A stretch of 64,000 bases of DNA from Guillardia theta CCMP2712 (GCF_000315625.1 NW_005434491.1:17199-81198), one strand, 5' to 3'. Counted from the first letter of the stretch, positions 1 through 12,280 are shown. Notes: generated by a model not told the origin, from the sequence alone. Made by a program: numbers and translations.

Positions 1-190
1 CTTTGTTTGATGAGCTGAAACCCATTGCTTTCTCGATAATACTATTGTGGTCATCATTTCTAATCACGGCACCGAGTTTAATGAGATCAGAAGTACCAGC
101 AAGGGCGCTAACACCAATTTCAGTCGTAACCAACTTCAAGTACCCATGGTTATCAATTGCCCTGGTAAAGTACAGACCGTCTTTACTCAT
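1..190 (-). CDS. N-terminal part of unknown protein, runs off the left edge
   Basis: An open frame of 63 codons starts at an ATG (190..188) and continues past base 1 without a stop. An in-frame TAA lies five codons upstream, which fixes this ATG as the first available start. The peptide begins MSKDGLYFTRAID and has normal globular composition, whereas the opposite-strand frame is hydrophobic and low quality. No family is recognised. It is divergent from the helicase gene to the right; about 220 bases with a GAGAGG microsatellite separate the two starts. Confidence 0.45.
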   Translation of the reverse strand, partial: MSKDGLYFTRAIDNHGYLKLVTTEIGVSALAGTSDLIKLGAVIRNDDHNSIIEKAMGFSSSNK

Positions 191-220
191 CGTTATACCC
201 AGTTAGTTTTTTAAGTCACT

Positions 221-273
221 GGAGAGGGAGAGGGAGAGGGAGAGGGAGAGGGAGAGGGAGAGGGAGAGGGAGA
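221..273. repeat. GAGAGG hexanucleotide microsatellite
   Basis: About nine tandem copies of a purine hexamer lie in the shared upstream region of two divergent genes. Expansion here could affect either promoter. No other structure is visible between 191 and 410. Confidence 0.9.
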
Positions 274-410
274 GTAGAAGAGCAGCCAGGGTAAGCAGTA
301 GGTGATGAGGGCAGAAGGAACGATTTGGTCACAGATTGACGGGCAGGAATAGTTCAGGTTCATCTCTCCGTGCACAGAACTCACTTGCCATTGCTGTAGG
401 GCGAATAAGA

Positions 411-3249
411 ATGGTCAAGCTTGCGTCAAGTTTTGCGGATAAGCGAAAGAAGATGAGCAAGTCGAAGGTGGTGGGGAAGAGTCCCCAAGGGGACAAGGCA
501 GGGAAGGACAAGGGGAAGGACAAGGGGAAGGACAAGGGGAAGGACAAGGGGAAGGACAAGGCTGGTGAACTCGACTCGGAAGACGAGCAAGCTGAGGAGG
601 TGAAGGAGAGCCAGTGGCTGGGAAGAGCTCTTCGCAGGCAGAAGACAAGGGACCTGATGGAGCAGAAGTCGAAGAGCAAGAAGAAGAAAGACGGAGTGAA
701 AGAAGGAAGCGATGGAGACGAGGAAGACGAGGAGGAGGAGGAAGAGGTGGTGATGGAGGAAGAAAAGCTGGCGAACTTTCAGTTTGACGACGACGACGCC
801 CTGAACGAGCTCGCGCCCAAGGGATGGGACGTGAGCGATATGGTAAAGGTGGAACACAAGCGAGACCCCAAGGGCATCCTGACCTCCCTGGATGCCAAGA
901 TTGCCAAGAGGAAGGGTGCAGCAGAAGCGGAAGAGGAAGGGGAAGGAGAGGAGGAGGAAAGCGAGGAGGAGGAAAGCGACGCCTCGCACATGAGCGGAGA
1001 GGAGGATGGAGAGACAGCTCTTCATGAGAAGGAGAGCGACAGTAGCGGCAAAGAGGACGACGAGGAAGAGGACGACCTCCAGGAGGAGACGCAGACAGAG
1101 GCTTCAAAGAAGCAGGAGGAGGAGGAGAAAGAGCGTCTGGCGTTTCAGAGAAGGATGGAGAAGGAGAGGGAGTATTTCGACGATGCTCCGGTGCAGTCAG
1201 CCGAGACCTCCTCCTTCCAGGAGCTCCATCTCTCTCGCCCTCTCCTCAAGGCTGTCTCCTCCCTTGGCTTCATCAAGCCCACAGTCATCCAATCCATGGT
1301 GATTCCCGTCGCTCTGCAGGGCAAGGACGTTTGCGCCTCCTCTCGCACGGGGTCTGGCAAAACTGCTGCCTTCGCCCTCCCCATCCTCGAGCGCCTCCTC
1401 TACCGGCCAAGAAGGGTGGCGGCGACCCGTGTGCTGGTCTTGACGCCGACCCGCGAGCTGGCGGTGCAGGCGCATGCGATGATGGAGAAGCTCGCCGCCT
1501 TCACAGACATCCGATGCTACATCGTGATAGGAGGCGTCAAGAACCAGCTGCAGGAGACGGAGCTGAGGAAGAAGCCCGACGTGGTGGTGGCGACGCCGGG
1601 AAGGATGATCGATCACCTGAGGAACGCTCCTGGGATCGGGTTCGAGGCGCTGGAGATCCTCGTGCTCGACGAGGCAGATCGTCTCCTTGAGATGGGGTTC
1701 ACGGAAGAAGTGCAGGAGCTGGTCAAGATGTGCCCGCAGCAGCGGCAGACCATGCTATTCTCCGCCACCATGACCCACGACGTTGACAAGCTCGCCGCCT
1801 TCTCCCTCCGCCGTCCCGTGCGAGTGACAGCGGACGGCTCGATTCGCACAGACGAGACGCAGGGGACGCTGAACAAGGTGGCGGTGCCGAGCTCCCTGCT
1901 GCAGGAATTTGTCCGTATCCGCAAGGAGCACGAGAAGGACAGAGAGGCGATCCTGCTCTGCCTCTGCACGCGCACCTTCCACAAGCGCACCATCGTCTTC
2001 TGCCGGGAGAAGAGGAGAGCACACCGTCTCCGCATCATCTTTGGGCTGCTGGGGCTGCGGGTCGAGGAGCTGCACGGGAACCTGACGCAGGCACAGCGTC
2101 TGGAGGCGCTGGAGAACTTCAAGGAGGAGAAGAGCGACTTCCTGCTGGCGACCGACCTCGCCGGTCGCGGGCTGGACATCAAGGGGGTTGACGTGGTCGT
2201 GAACCTCGAGGTCCCTCGTAACCTCGCCGAGTATGTCCACAGGGTCGGCAGGACGGCGCGTGCGGGGAGGAAGGGGCGAGCAGTGACCCTGGCTGACGAC
2301 AGTCAGCGGACCAAGTCGATGCTCAAGGAGGTCGTTCGCAGCGCTCCTGATGTGGTGAAGAGGAGGGTAGTTCCCCCCGACGCCATCGCCGCCATGAGGA
2401 GCCGCATTGAGGAGCTGGAGGCTGACGTGGCAGCGGTGATGGAGGAGGAGGCGGTGGAGCGGCAGATGAGGATCGCGGACATGGAGGGAGAGAAGGCGAG
2501 GAACCTAGTGGAGCATGAGGAGGACATCCTGGCCCGCCCCAAGAAGACTTGGTTCCAGAGCAGGGAGGAGAAGCTGCAGGCCCGTGAGTCGAACCCTTCC
2601 AGCGGAAGGAGCCAGGACAGGCGCGAGAGGGGCAAGAGGGGGCGGGAAGAGCAGGAAGAGGGAGAGGACGGAGATCCCCCGCAGATCTCCAAGAAGAAGG
2701 TGATCGGGAACAGCAAGGCCGACAAGTATGCGGGGATGAACAGGAGGAAGAGGAGGAGGCTGCAGATGCAGGAGGATGACGAGCTGGAGAAGGCTGGGGC
2801 CAAGTTCTTCGGCAAGGAGGAGGGCCCGAGGGAAAAGAACAAAGCCCTCTCGCAGCGAGCAGCCAAGTCAGCGTACCGCCATGGTCGACTGGACCCCAAG
2901 AAGATGAGGTGAGGAGGAGGAGGATCAGGAGGAGGAGGATCAGGAGGAGGAGGATCAGGAGGAGGATCAGGAGGAGGAGGATCAGGAGGAGGAGGAGGAG
3001 GAGGAGGAGCTGACGGTGATCTACAGAGAGGAGGAGAGGAAGTCCAGGAAGGACAAGAAGCGCAAGAACACAGGAGCGAGAGAGGAGCGGCCGGGGAGGA
3101 AGGGGCACTCAGACGAGGACATGTTCAAGGAGGCGCTGGAGAAGGAGCTGGGGGAGAGGAGGAAGCCAGCCAAGCTCAACAAGAACAAGACACAGTCCAA
3201 GGCTAGCCATCACGGTTTCAAATCCATGAAGAGGATGAAGCGAAGATAA
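411..3249 (+). CDS. DRS1: ATP-dependent RNA helicase DRS1/DDX27 (ribosome biogenesis)
   Basis: DEAD-box helicase of the Drs1/DDX27 family, a nucleolar factor for 60S subunit pre-rRNA processing. Two exons, 411-2908 and 3027-3249, give about 906 residues. The donor AG|GTGAGG and acceptor CTACAG restore the frame (2+1 nt), and the 118-nt intron is filled with GGAGGATCA repeats. An acidic/Lys-rich N-terminal third contains a KDKG repeat. The helicase core has a Q motif near the block FQELHLSRPLL, motif I SSRTGSGKT, Ia PTRELAVQ, II VLDEADRLLEMGF, III SATMT, V TDLAGRGLDI and VI HRVGRTARAGRKGRA. The second exon supplies a basic C-terminal tail, as in DDX27. The open frame extends upstream of 411 without an ATG; ATG 411 is the first, and ATG 454 is an alternative. 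Without the intron the protein would stop at 2912 and lose the family's basic tail. Confidence 0.92.
505..561 (+). repeat. 12-bp coding repeat in DRS1
   Basis: Between four and five copies of a 12-bp unit (ggacaaggggaa) encode Lys-Asp-Lys-Gly runs in the disordered N-terminus of the helicase. The copies are nearly identical at the DNA level, which suggests recent slippage. Confidence 0.85.
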
Positions 3250-4880
3250 GCGGCAGCGGACCCCACTGAAAGTTCCTCTTAGTAAACTCACTGTCACTGT
3301 CCGACATTCGGCCTGGGAAATGTTCCCAAACACTTCCATCAAAGTCTCTTTGCTGTAAAGCACATACACTTCAAGCATTTCATCTGAAGTGCCAGGCGTC
3401 CTTGATCAATCCGCATCTTCATTGTTAATGCGCATCGTCAAAAAACTTAGACGCCAACAGAAGGAATCAAATCAAACTCCATGTCCCAGTGAGTCACCGC
3501 CGTTCAGTTTGCCAGCCGCTGAGTCACACACATCGCTGCCGCTGCAACTTGACACTGACTGAGGGCGGCAGGCTGGCTGAGTGTCTGATTGCCTCGAGTC
3601 TCGGTGGACTCGGCCCGGGAGCCGCTGCCAGGGCCTGAGTACCGTACCGTCCGTCCGACGAGTTGACGGAGAGTCACGGTGCTCGGAGGGCCGGCCGCCG
3701 GGGTCGCCACCGGGTCACCGTCACGGCACGGTTGCCGGGTCAGTGCACTGGCCATGCCGGCGGCCGTCCGCCGGCCCGGGCCCAGTCTGAAAACCAGGCC
3801 GCCTCCTCGGGCCCCGGCGGAGTATTCTATGATAGCTTCCCGCCGCGCACTCCGGGCCACTGTCGGAACAGGACTTGAAGCTGGACTTGAAGTGACTCCG
3901 GTGAGTGAGTGGGGATGAGGGGCCGTGCCGATAGGTCCCGGTGGGTATCGGGGCAGTACTGTTTCAGTCGTAGCGAAAAGCAGGGGTAGGGGTCTTGTGA
4001 ATCGTACAAGAGTAGGTAGGGTGCCACAAGGAAAAGAATTGAGTGGGGTGATGGAACGTCTTATTTGACGGGGTACTTCGTGCTGTAGGGGTAGAAATGA
4101 GGGGGTGGGGTTTTCAAAAAATCTCCTGTGGTCTAGGGGTGGTCTTTCGGGATGTGGGGACGAGGGGTGTGCATCTGGAAACTCCGTACGGTAGGGGTGC
4201 TCGTCGTGGTAGGTGCACCGGTACTTTTGATGAAAAACGATGGGGTGGTGGAGAGGTTGAGTGCTGAGGGAAGGGACATGGGGGTGGCATATGCGGAAGG
4301 CGAGATGGGCAGGAGAACACCTCGAAATGGGAGGGAGAGAGACTGAGATGGCAGAAGCATGGGGAGAGAGACAGGAGGGAGAGGGAGAAAGACAGGAGGG
4401 AGAGGGAGAGAGATGGGAGAAGTTGTCAGAGAGAAAGCACTATCTGTTCTCCTTGATCAGGTAGAAAACAATCTTAGTGATGAATCATTGCTTGCTTACA
4501 AACTTTTGACGTGCTAGTTTTCTTGCTTAGGGTCCGTTTGCACAGATCCGAGCAACGTCCAGGTCAGCAGGATGGAATGGAATGGTGCTGGTAAGATTAT
4601 TGGAATGCCACATGCGATGTTCCGGTGATGTAACATTAAGGAGGGCGAGACTTCGACAGCGTCGAGGAGATGGCGAGCAGGAACAGGACGACCACTGTCA
4701 GCCATTCGACATTTCCTGCGCCAGCGGGTTCGAGACCTGAGACAAGAAACGATGCCTATCAAAACTTGAGCAGAGTGCGCTCAAAATCTGCTGTCCCTGT
4801 GACAACCTGACTTGGTTCGTAAGATCTACGGGCAGCAGAATCAGAACATGATATTCAGTTTGTCACCCGAGAAGAATCAT
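3250..4880. other. Intergenic: 3' UTR, GC-rich TGASTCA island, G-run tract
   Basis: After the DRS1 stop there is about 230 bases of ordinary sequence. A very GC-rich block (3490-3960) follows, with repeated GTGAC/TGAGTCA words. A G-run tract (3940-4340) has many GGGG and GTAGGGG words and GGGAGA repeats. Open frames here are short and compositionally biased. No convincing gene is seen up to about 4.9 kb; a frame at 4901-5191 may be an upstream exon of the kinase gene or chance. Confidence 0.6.
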
Positions 4881-5203
4881 CGAGATGAAAGAAGAAACTG
4901 GTGTCTTGCTCGTCTCCTCTCATTTCTAGAGTTAACCTCCTCATCAGGGATGTTTCTACCAATCGAAATCTTGCTAGCGTTGTGACAGACTTTCACCCCA
5001 AGCTGACGGCGGAACCGTCTTCCATTGATTTCGCCTTGTTGGACATGAAACGAGAAAGAGAGCTACACCACGTCGCTTCTTCTCCTTCTCGCATCCCCTG
5101 GGTGACCTTCCCTCGCAGCTCGATGAAGGCGGCAGCCCCACCGGCAGCAGGACTGGTCTCCGATACAACAGCGCGTTTCCCTTTCACGTGAAGCAGTGAC
5201 AAG

Positions 5204-8200
5204 CTTCTGCCTGTGATCTCACGATTGTCCAGCAGCATGACTATGCGGCTCGCAGTGCCCTTGGCTCCCTCACTGCTTCCTCGGACCTGCCGGTGCTGTC
5301 GGTGATTCAAGTCTGATCAATCGGCTGATGAGCTTGCAGGAGCGGCAGAGGACAAGCCCGCGGGCTGAGGTGACGGAGTTGAAGAAGAAGTTCGAAGACG
5401 AGTCGCTGAGGAACCAAACCATCATCCTCGAGCTGAAGAGACGCATCGACGAGAACGACAAGGTAGATCGTGCTCGGAGTTGAAGGCAAGTCAGCTGACT
5501 GACCGCTCCTTCTGTAGGAGAAAGACGACTTGCACCAGAAGATCAAGCTTTATGCGAACTCTCTCGACGTGACATCAGGAAAGCTTCAGGCGTGTGAAGA
5601 TCACTCATTCAGAATCTCAGCGAAATTGGAAAAGCAGTTCATCGAATTGAATGAGACCGAGGAATTGCTGGATACGTTCGGTGAATTCTTTCAAAGACAT
5701 TCATTGCAAAGCGGCACATTCCATGCATGGGCATTCTTGGCAATGAATGGAAAGGAGGGATCAGACAGGAACGATCGCTTTCAAAAGGTCTTCGATAGAG
5801 CGGCACACGTCACTATGAAAACCCTCACCTTCTCCGCGCTTGACGAGATCCGCTCGCACAGGAAACACTTGTCTCTTGTTGCCAGGAGGAGATGCGAGAG
5901 GGTGCGGCAGCGACAAGTTTGGAAGGTCTTGAAGGGTAATTGGATCTCGAACAAACAATGCATGGAATGGAGGCAATGGAAAGAGAGCTCCCCAGCTGAG
6001 CTAGAAGAGCTCCGAGCGCAAACTGAAACGCAAATTGACAAGGTGAGTGAGCTGGACCCTCTCGCCTCGATCTGGCTGGACACGATCGTAGAGCTGAAAA
6101 CTCTCGAGAAGCAGCACGAGAGGGTCAAGACAAAGATGAACATCGCAGAAGAATGCATCAAAAGCATGCGAGTCAGACGCGAGCATGACATTGAATCTGC
6201 TTTCTCTAATTCGAAGATGACGTACGAAGCCAGAATAGAATATCTAAACCAAATAATCCTCCAGGCCGCTGACGAATTCGAACGAGGACTGGATGGCTTT
6301 GCTTCCTCGCTCAGCTCATTGGAACGACAGATCGAGAGCAAGTCCGGAGCAACTCTATCGAATCACTTCTCGATGAAGCTGGAGCTGAGCCAACTGAAAC
6401 TTGAGATGAAACATCTGAGCGAAGAGGCTGAAGCCCAGCGTCGGGCTCTCACGGCAGAGCTACAAGATAAAGACCTTCAGATTGAACTTCTGCACTCCAA
6501 GCTGAGAGAACAGCAACTTCACCTCGAGGCAAAAATGGAAGATCACATCACGAGTCAGGCAAACCTCACTTCCCAAATCGAAATGTTACAAGATGAACTT
6601 GAACAAAAAAATCTAGAAATTACACAATTGCAGCAGGCGATGGATGATGAAAAATCACATTCGCAAGCGCTGAACCTTCAGTTCAATGCCAAAGAATCCA
6701 GTCTGCAAGGAGAAATGATAGGTGATAGAACAAAGATTACAGAACTAGAAGCTCTGATACAAACTAAAGAAGATGAGTTGTTGCAAAACAACGAATTCTA
6801 TCAGGAGTATACCCGCAAGTTACAAAGACAGCTCTGCTCCAACCAGGAGGAAAACAAAAGACAACAAGAAATCATAGCCGAGTTGCGAAGCAGTCAAGCA
6901 GCATCTCATTCCCATCGATCGTCACTGGAGCGTCTGGTTGCAGCTATCGATCAGATCCAGCAAGAAGTCAGCAGCATCCATCATGACGAAGAGATGTTGT
7001 GTCATGCCTGTACACACCCGAGTTCTCCCAACGGCCTTCCCTCCCACAGCCATGCGGAGCTTGAGAGAGAAAACATCGGCCTCAAGAAGCAGAACGAGGT
7101 CTTGTCGCAGGAGCTCGACCGAGCTTCCGAGGTACTTGATGTTGTCATGACTGGCTCTCATCGCCTGCTGCAGGCGCTGCTCAAGCGAGGCGACAACTTC
7201 TCCGAGTCGGTCAAGTCGCTTCAGCTCCAGCTGGAGGCTTCAGGGAGAGATCTGGAGATGTGCCAGGAGAAGGCGCGAACACTAAGAGCCTCTCTGTATC
7301 GGTCGGGAAAGGAACCTCCTGCACCTCTCGCTTGACTCGCTTGACTGCAGGGTCAAGGAAATCATCGAAGATGCGATACCAGATTGCATGAATGACACGG
7401 TGTTGGCGAAACTAATGGTGATGGAGCAAACGCAGCTGCCTAGTTCTCTGACGTGCTCATTCCAGCAAGGAAAAGATTTCCTCGAAGACGAGCTGTCGTC
7501 GTCTCTATTGATTTCATCGCCTAAACGAGCAAATCGAACAGTAATGACAAGAAACTCTCAGAGAAGGATCAACGCCGCTGACGTAGGAATTCCTCAGGTC
7601 GAATCCTCCCACTTGGATGTTTCTGTGAAGCGTAGACTCGAGGAGATTTCTCTAGATGTCACAAGAGGTCGATGAACCACAACCTTAGCAACCTTCCTGA
7701 CAAGTGACAAGCAGTGATGGAAGACTTGACTTCAGTGATCGTTGAGTCATCCAAGAGCGTGGATGCTTCTGCTTCCCATCGGGTACCTAGACGTATGCCC
7801 GCGTTCTCTTGTAACAGAACCTGCAGGATGTTGAAGGAGCGACCAGAACCAGCAAGTCGCGGGGCTTCTGCTTGAACGCGCACAGATCTTACTCGGACGT
7901 GCTGTTGGCATGGCGCGAGGCGACAGTGAGGAGCAGGATGAGTGGACGAAGGAACATGTTCAGCACACTCGAGTATTTCACGAACGCGGACGGATCTTTC
8001 AACGACTGTCTTGTTGCTGGGAGGTTCAAGAAGTCTGAGCTGGAGGTCAAGGCCGAGAAGACTGGGAGCGGAACCTTTGCGGACGTGTACAGGTCGGAGA
8101 TCAGGTTCCCTTGCGTGACCAAGAAGATGCGAGCGATCTCAGGGTCCGATGATCTCAATTCGTTTGTGAGGGAGGGGGAGATGATGCGAAATCTGCGGCA

Positions 8201-9207
8201 TCCCAACATAGTGAAGATGCTGGGCATTCACATTCACAACAACACTTACTCCTACGTGCTGGAGTTCGCGCAGGGGGTCAACCTCTTCGATTACCTTCAC
8301 AAGATGCAGAAGTCGATCGCGTTCACGAGTCAGATCAAGATCCACCAGCAGGTCCCGACGGCTCTCCCTCCCTCTCTCCTCCCTCACCCCCCGCAGGTCT
8401 GCGATGCTGTCGCCTACATCCACTCAAACCGCGTGATGCACCGCGACCTCAAGCCGCAGGCACTTGGGCTTGTCGCTGTTTCTGCCGCTGCTCACTCGCT
8501 CTCAGAACATCATCTACCGCGACAGCTCCTCCTCCATCAAGATCTGCGACTTCGGCCTCGCCACTTTCATACCCGAAGGCCTGGACGAGGTTGACCCCAT
8601 GCACGTCGGGACCGGAGGGACCCCCGCGTATCTTGCTCCTGAGGTAAGTAGCGACAAGACTCGAGCTCGAGGAGGCGAAGGCTGAGCAGAGGAGGGGAGG
8701 AGGAGCGAGATGACGTGCGAGCAGATTCTGAAGCGGAAGGCGGTTGGTTTCAAGGCCGACGCGTACAGCTATGCTGTCGTCATGTGGGAGACTTTCACAA
8801 GGAGGCTGCCCTGGGCAGACTGCAACCTAGAACAGGAATGTCTCCTCCTCCTTCTGATGCTTCTCTCCCTGCTCCCTCTGCTCCCTCTGCTCCCTCTGCT
8901 CCCTCTGCTCCCTCTGCTCCCTCCTCCTTCTTGTTTTCCTCCTACACCTGCCCTTGGCCTCATGCTTGCAATGTTCAGATGACCAACCGGGTGGTGCAAG
9001 CCAAGGACAGGCCTCGATGCCCTGCGGTGAGAGGAGGCGAGGAGGAGAAGCGCGTCTGACGTGCTGCCCTCCCAGGAGATGCCGCAAGATCTTTCACGTC
9101 TCATCGCCGACTGCTGGCACGATGAACCAGCCCGCAGGAAGAGCTTCGAGGAGATTCTCGAGTGTCTGAGGTTGGAGGAGAGAGGCGAGGGCAGCACAAG
9201 GAGCTGA
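5204..9207 (+). CDS. Coiled-coil protein kinase (TKL/tyrosine-kinase-like group)
   Basis: Predicted exons are ~5204-5292, 5340-5462, 5518-7295, 7351-7667, 7715-7782, 7827-8351, 8397-8459, 8506-8643, 8710-8835, 8979-9026 and 9076-9207; all joins keep phase. The start is unresolved and may lie further upstream. The first ~750 residues are long heptad-type coiled coil rich in Glu, Leu and Gln. The C-terminal ~300 residues are a complete kinase domain: Gly loop GSGTFADVY, Lys in CVTKKM, alpha-C Glu in REGEMM, HRDLKPQN catalytic loop, DFG in CDFGLA, APE in YLAPE, and subdomain XI RKSFEEILECL. All catalytic residues are present, so an active enzyme is expected. The coiled coil probably mediates dimerisation or localisation; the substrate is unknown. 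Two introns have unusual ends (GC-AG and apparent GA-AG). Confidence 0.78.
8460..8505 (+). other. GC-AG intron inside the kinase catalytic loop
   Basis: The exon ends AAGCCGCAG and the 46-nt intron begins GCACTTG and ends CTCTCAG. Removing it joins HRDLKPQ to NIIYRD, rebuilding the invariant HRDxKxxN motif in phase 0. No GT donor nearby gives this product, so a GC donor is strongly supported. Confidence 0.85.
8836..8978 (+). other. Kinase intron with apparent GA-AG ends and a 9-bp repeat
   Basis: Kinase homology requires joining ...DCNLEQ to MTNRVVQAKDRP in phase 0. The join places the donor at CAG|GAATGT, where GT would be expected, and the acceptor at TTCAG. The intron contains about six copies of ctccctctg. 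A base error (GTATGT read as GAATGT), a true GA donor, or the alternative GT at 8840 with an acceptor at 9000 (same frame, eight residues lost) are the options. Confidence 0.6.
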
Positions 9208-9285
9208 CTTTGAGGAGCAGGCAGATGAATTGAGCTCGATGGATTCACTTTATTCTTTCTCTCTAACTTGACTAGATGCACTATC

Positions 9286-9819
9286 TTAAGCGGTCTTCTC
9301 CTTGACGAAGCTGATCAAGTCTTGCTCAGTCTGCATTTCACCAGTCACAACCTCCCACAGCATAACGTGCGCACGCTCACCCTTCCACCCTGGTATGCGA
9401 TCTGCTCGCCGGTCTTGAACAAGATGAGGGTGGGATAACCACGGATGTTGTTCTTGTTGCACAATCCGCTTTCGACCTGATCAAGGCCTCAGTCATTCTA
9501 TTTCCTCCTCCCTTGCTCGCATCCGACTCACAGTGCAGTCGACGGTCGCGATCTTCACGTTGGGGATCTCAGCGTCAACCTTGTCCGCGAGTCTGCCGGT
9601 CACCATCACCAAACCCCCACCATGTCGCAATCAGTCGCCTCACGCGTGCCAGGTTGGCTCGAGGCGCTTGCAGTGGCCGCACCATGGGGCAAAGAACTTC
9701 ACAAAGGTGGGCTGCTGCTCGACCTGAGCGTCGAAGGTGGCCTCAGTGAGCTGGACGGGAGCGGCGAGGACGCCAGCAAGCTGAAGGGCCACGAGAGCGA
9801 ACAAGCAGTAACGGAGCAT
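9286..9819 (-). CDS. Secretory single-domain thioredoxin / protein disulfide isomerase
   Basis: Four exons (9819-9644, 9592-9532, 9476-9381, 9330-9286) give 125 residues. The start [20 protein letters not shown] is a clear cleavable signal peptide. It is followed by one thioredoxin fold with the PDI-type active site APWCGHCK, the cis-Pro segment GYPTLILF, and the C-terminal helix ending VKEKTA. The introns are 51, 55 and 50 nt with good GTGAG donors. A continuous reading would look frameshifted near 9380; the last intron removes that problem and gives [14 protein letters not shown]. There is no KDEL-type signal, and only one domain compared with two to four in classical PDIs. It probably catalyses disulfide formation in the secretory route or a plastid-surrounding compartment. 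It ends 78 bases from the convergent kinase stop. Confidence 0.87.
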
Positions 9820-11490
9820 CTGCAGACATGTCATTTCTTGCAGGAAGGAATATCTGCTGTGGAGGTCTAGCAATGACCTCCACATAAAACTAGGGGATTT
9901 GCTTCTACTTGAACCATCCAGTAACAAGGATACAGACATGTTCAAAGAAACTCCATGGCATCGGCTGACGTGAACCATCTCTTCTCCTGCCCTACTCTGC
10001 CTTTGAATTGCTCGCGGTTGTCGATTCTTTCATTTATCGGAGCATTGTCCTGGGAGGGACCACTAGCGTCAAGAGACTATTCTGATACAAAACCATTTCT
10101 CGTTCATGGCATTGAGGTAGAGACTATGAACTAACATACTCGCTGAGTGAAAACACTATTCTCGAGAAATCTTTTGTTGGAAACCACTCTGGCCTTCAAG
10201 CTGCAAGATTGCATTCTTGCATGTCTTCCGACTATTTCGGCATGCACGTCTATCTTCTCCATGTTCTTCTCATTGTTCTTCCTGTTCATATCCTTCTCAT
10301 CGACATCATCGACTCTTTCTTCCACTTCCTCCTCTCCTCTTCCATCCATCAATGTCCACCACGTCGGCATCGCGCCTCGCGCCTACCCCCACCCTCCCGT
10401 CTCCACCTCCTCGTCCCCGGCACTTGTACTCCATCACTACCCCTTGTTTCCATGTACCCCCATTTTGCCCTACCATAACCCCCTATTTATACGGTTAGAC
10501 ACTGACCCCACCCCTATAGCAAACCAACGTTTTTAACTACCCCCCTCTCCCCCTGCAGATCTTGCTGCAGGGGGTATTAACTAAAGTCCCCTTCGACATA
10601 AAACTACCCCAAGTTTCCCATGAAAGACTTTGGGGGAAAGGGGGTGGGTACACTGATGGGGTTTATCGGGGTGGGGTTGTGTAAGCTCAGGAAAGGGGTA
10701 GGCAGCTACTTTTGACCGAGCGAAAGTTCATTTGTGAGGGTGGGGTCATGTACCCCACCGCTACTTTGAGTCGATTTAGAGGGTAATTTCCAGGTGGTCT
10801 GACTTCAATAGACCACCCCACCCCTCTGAAGGAATGTAGTCTCTTGGCATATGAGCATAATTGCCAGTGCCCATCCCGAGTCCCGGGGGCCCGGCCCGCA
10901 CTGAGGCCCCAGTGACGGTCATACCGCCGCGGCGGGCCCGGCAACTACAGACTCCGAGTGACTAGCCGTTGCGGACTCAGCCGGGGCCGGGACTAACTTG
11001 CCGTGACCGACTTGCCGTGACCGCACTGACTATTGTGACAGTGCCCGGCACGGTGACGCGGCGCGGCTACCGTTCAGCCGCGTTGAAGGATCATCATCCG
11101 GCGGAACTTCAGGGCGGCGCCGCCGAGTCCGACTGTGACTCAGCGGCGACATTTAGGGCCCTTGGCCCGTGGGGCCCCGGGGGCGATCACTCCTGGTACG
11201 CCGGGTCGGACCTCAGGCTGGCCTTGTGACTGCCACTGAACTTCGGCCGGTAGCCCCCGCACCTAGTAGTCAGAGATTCACAGTAACTTTTCAATCTTCA
11301 AAAGCCTTTTCAAAAGTTCAGCATTAGGCTTGTTGATCCGATCTTTACTCAACTTAGGTAGTCAGTGTCATTGAGTCATATGCCTGCTGGGCTAGTAGTG
11401 TGAGTATCATGCTCGGAGTCCTTCACGGAGTTAGCCGAGCCTGCCGCTTCCTCGCCTACAGTCACGCGGCGGCCGCGGGGGGGCCTCAGC
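9820..11490. other. Intergenic: C-run/G-run tract and GC-rich TGASTCA island
   Basis: The part nearest the thioredoxin start is ordinary sequence. From 10330 to 10600 the + strand is rich in CCCC runs, and from 10620 to 10830 it switches to GGGG runs, so the tract is roughly inverted about 10610. 10860-11270 is a GC-rich island with many GTGAC/GACTCA words. 11270-11420 is AT-rich with an ATTGAGTCATA word. No gene with protein-like composition is seen. Confidence 0.55.
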
Positions 11491-11499
11491 TCATGCAAA

Positions 11500-12280
11500 C
11501 CACTTGCTGGCCTGCCACGGTCGATCAAGAGAAGAAGAGAGAGCAAGGCCCGTCAGATTAGAAGAGGAGAGGAGGAAGAGGAGAGGAGAGGAGGGAGAAA
11601 GGAAGAGAGGGAGGGCTGTTAAGAACCGGTAGCTCGAAGGGGGGCGAGGCATCCTTGTTCTGTCAGCTGAAGTCAAGACTACAGTGGCGCAAGCGAGAGG
11701 AGGAGGAGGAGGACGAGGAGCAGAGGCCCGGAGGAGGAGAAGCAAGGAGGAGGAGGAGGGGGGTGAAACCTTCATCTTAGACTTGAGGATGTGCTGAGGT
11801 AGATGCTCAAGGACGGTCTCTGTGATGACAATGGACATGAGCGAGTGAGCCATCGTTGAGTTGCTCCTCCTCCTCCCTCTTTCCCCTCCTCCTCCCTCTT
11901 GCCCCTCCTCCGCCTCTTCCCCCTCCACTCCACTCCTCTCTCCTCTCCTCCCCTCTCTCTCCCCATCCGCTCCTCGCTTTTCCTCTCGCTTCTCCTTACC
12001 TGCAAGTTTGCTGCCCTTGGATGACCCGTCGCACTCTTCGTACGAGGCAAACTGAGAGGGGGAATTTGAGGACGCAGGAGGAGACGAGGAAGACGGAGGA
12101 GGAGCAGGAGGAGGGAGATGGGGAGGAGGGGGAGGGGGAGGTTGAGGAAATTCGGTGGAGGTGGAAGAGGCGCAGGAGGGGGCAGCATATGCCCTTCTAC
12201 ATCCGCCATCCTCTAGTCTAGATGTAGGTGACTCCGAATGGATCCTATCTCTTGATCATGGTCACCTGAGCTTGCGTAAC
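11500..12280 (-). CDS. Hypothetical low-complexity Pro/Ser-rich protein (tentative exons)
   Basis: Two minus-strand segments look coding: about 12220-12011, a Pro/Ser-rich stretch ending QFASYEECDGSSKGSKLA, and 11819-11769, TVLEHLPQHILKSKMK. They join in phase across a purine-rich intron with donor GCAG|GTAAGG and acceptor TCATCACAG. The true start and end are not resolved. The model may extend left to about 11490 or right into the gap. No family is recognised. Confidence 0.35.

Noticed and set aside
415-1107. Minus-strand open frames opposite the DRS1 N-terminus
   Set aside because: Complement of the Glu/Lys-rich coding strand; Pro/Ser/Leu-only composition and no family match.
4993-5310. 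105-codon minus-strand frame upstream of the kinase
   Set aside because: It overlaps plausible plus-strand kinase exons whose phases agree; no independent support for the minus frame.
9286-9400. Apparent frameshift near the end of the thioredoxin gene
   Set aside because: Explained by a 50-nt GT-AG intron (9331-9380) that restores the expected C-terminal helix.
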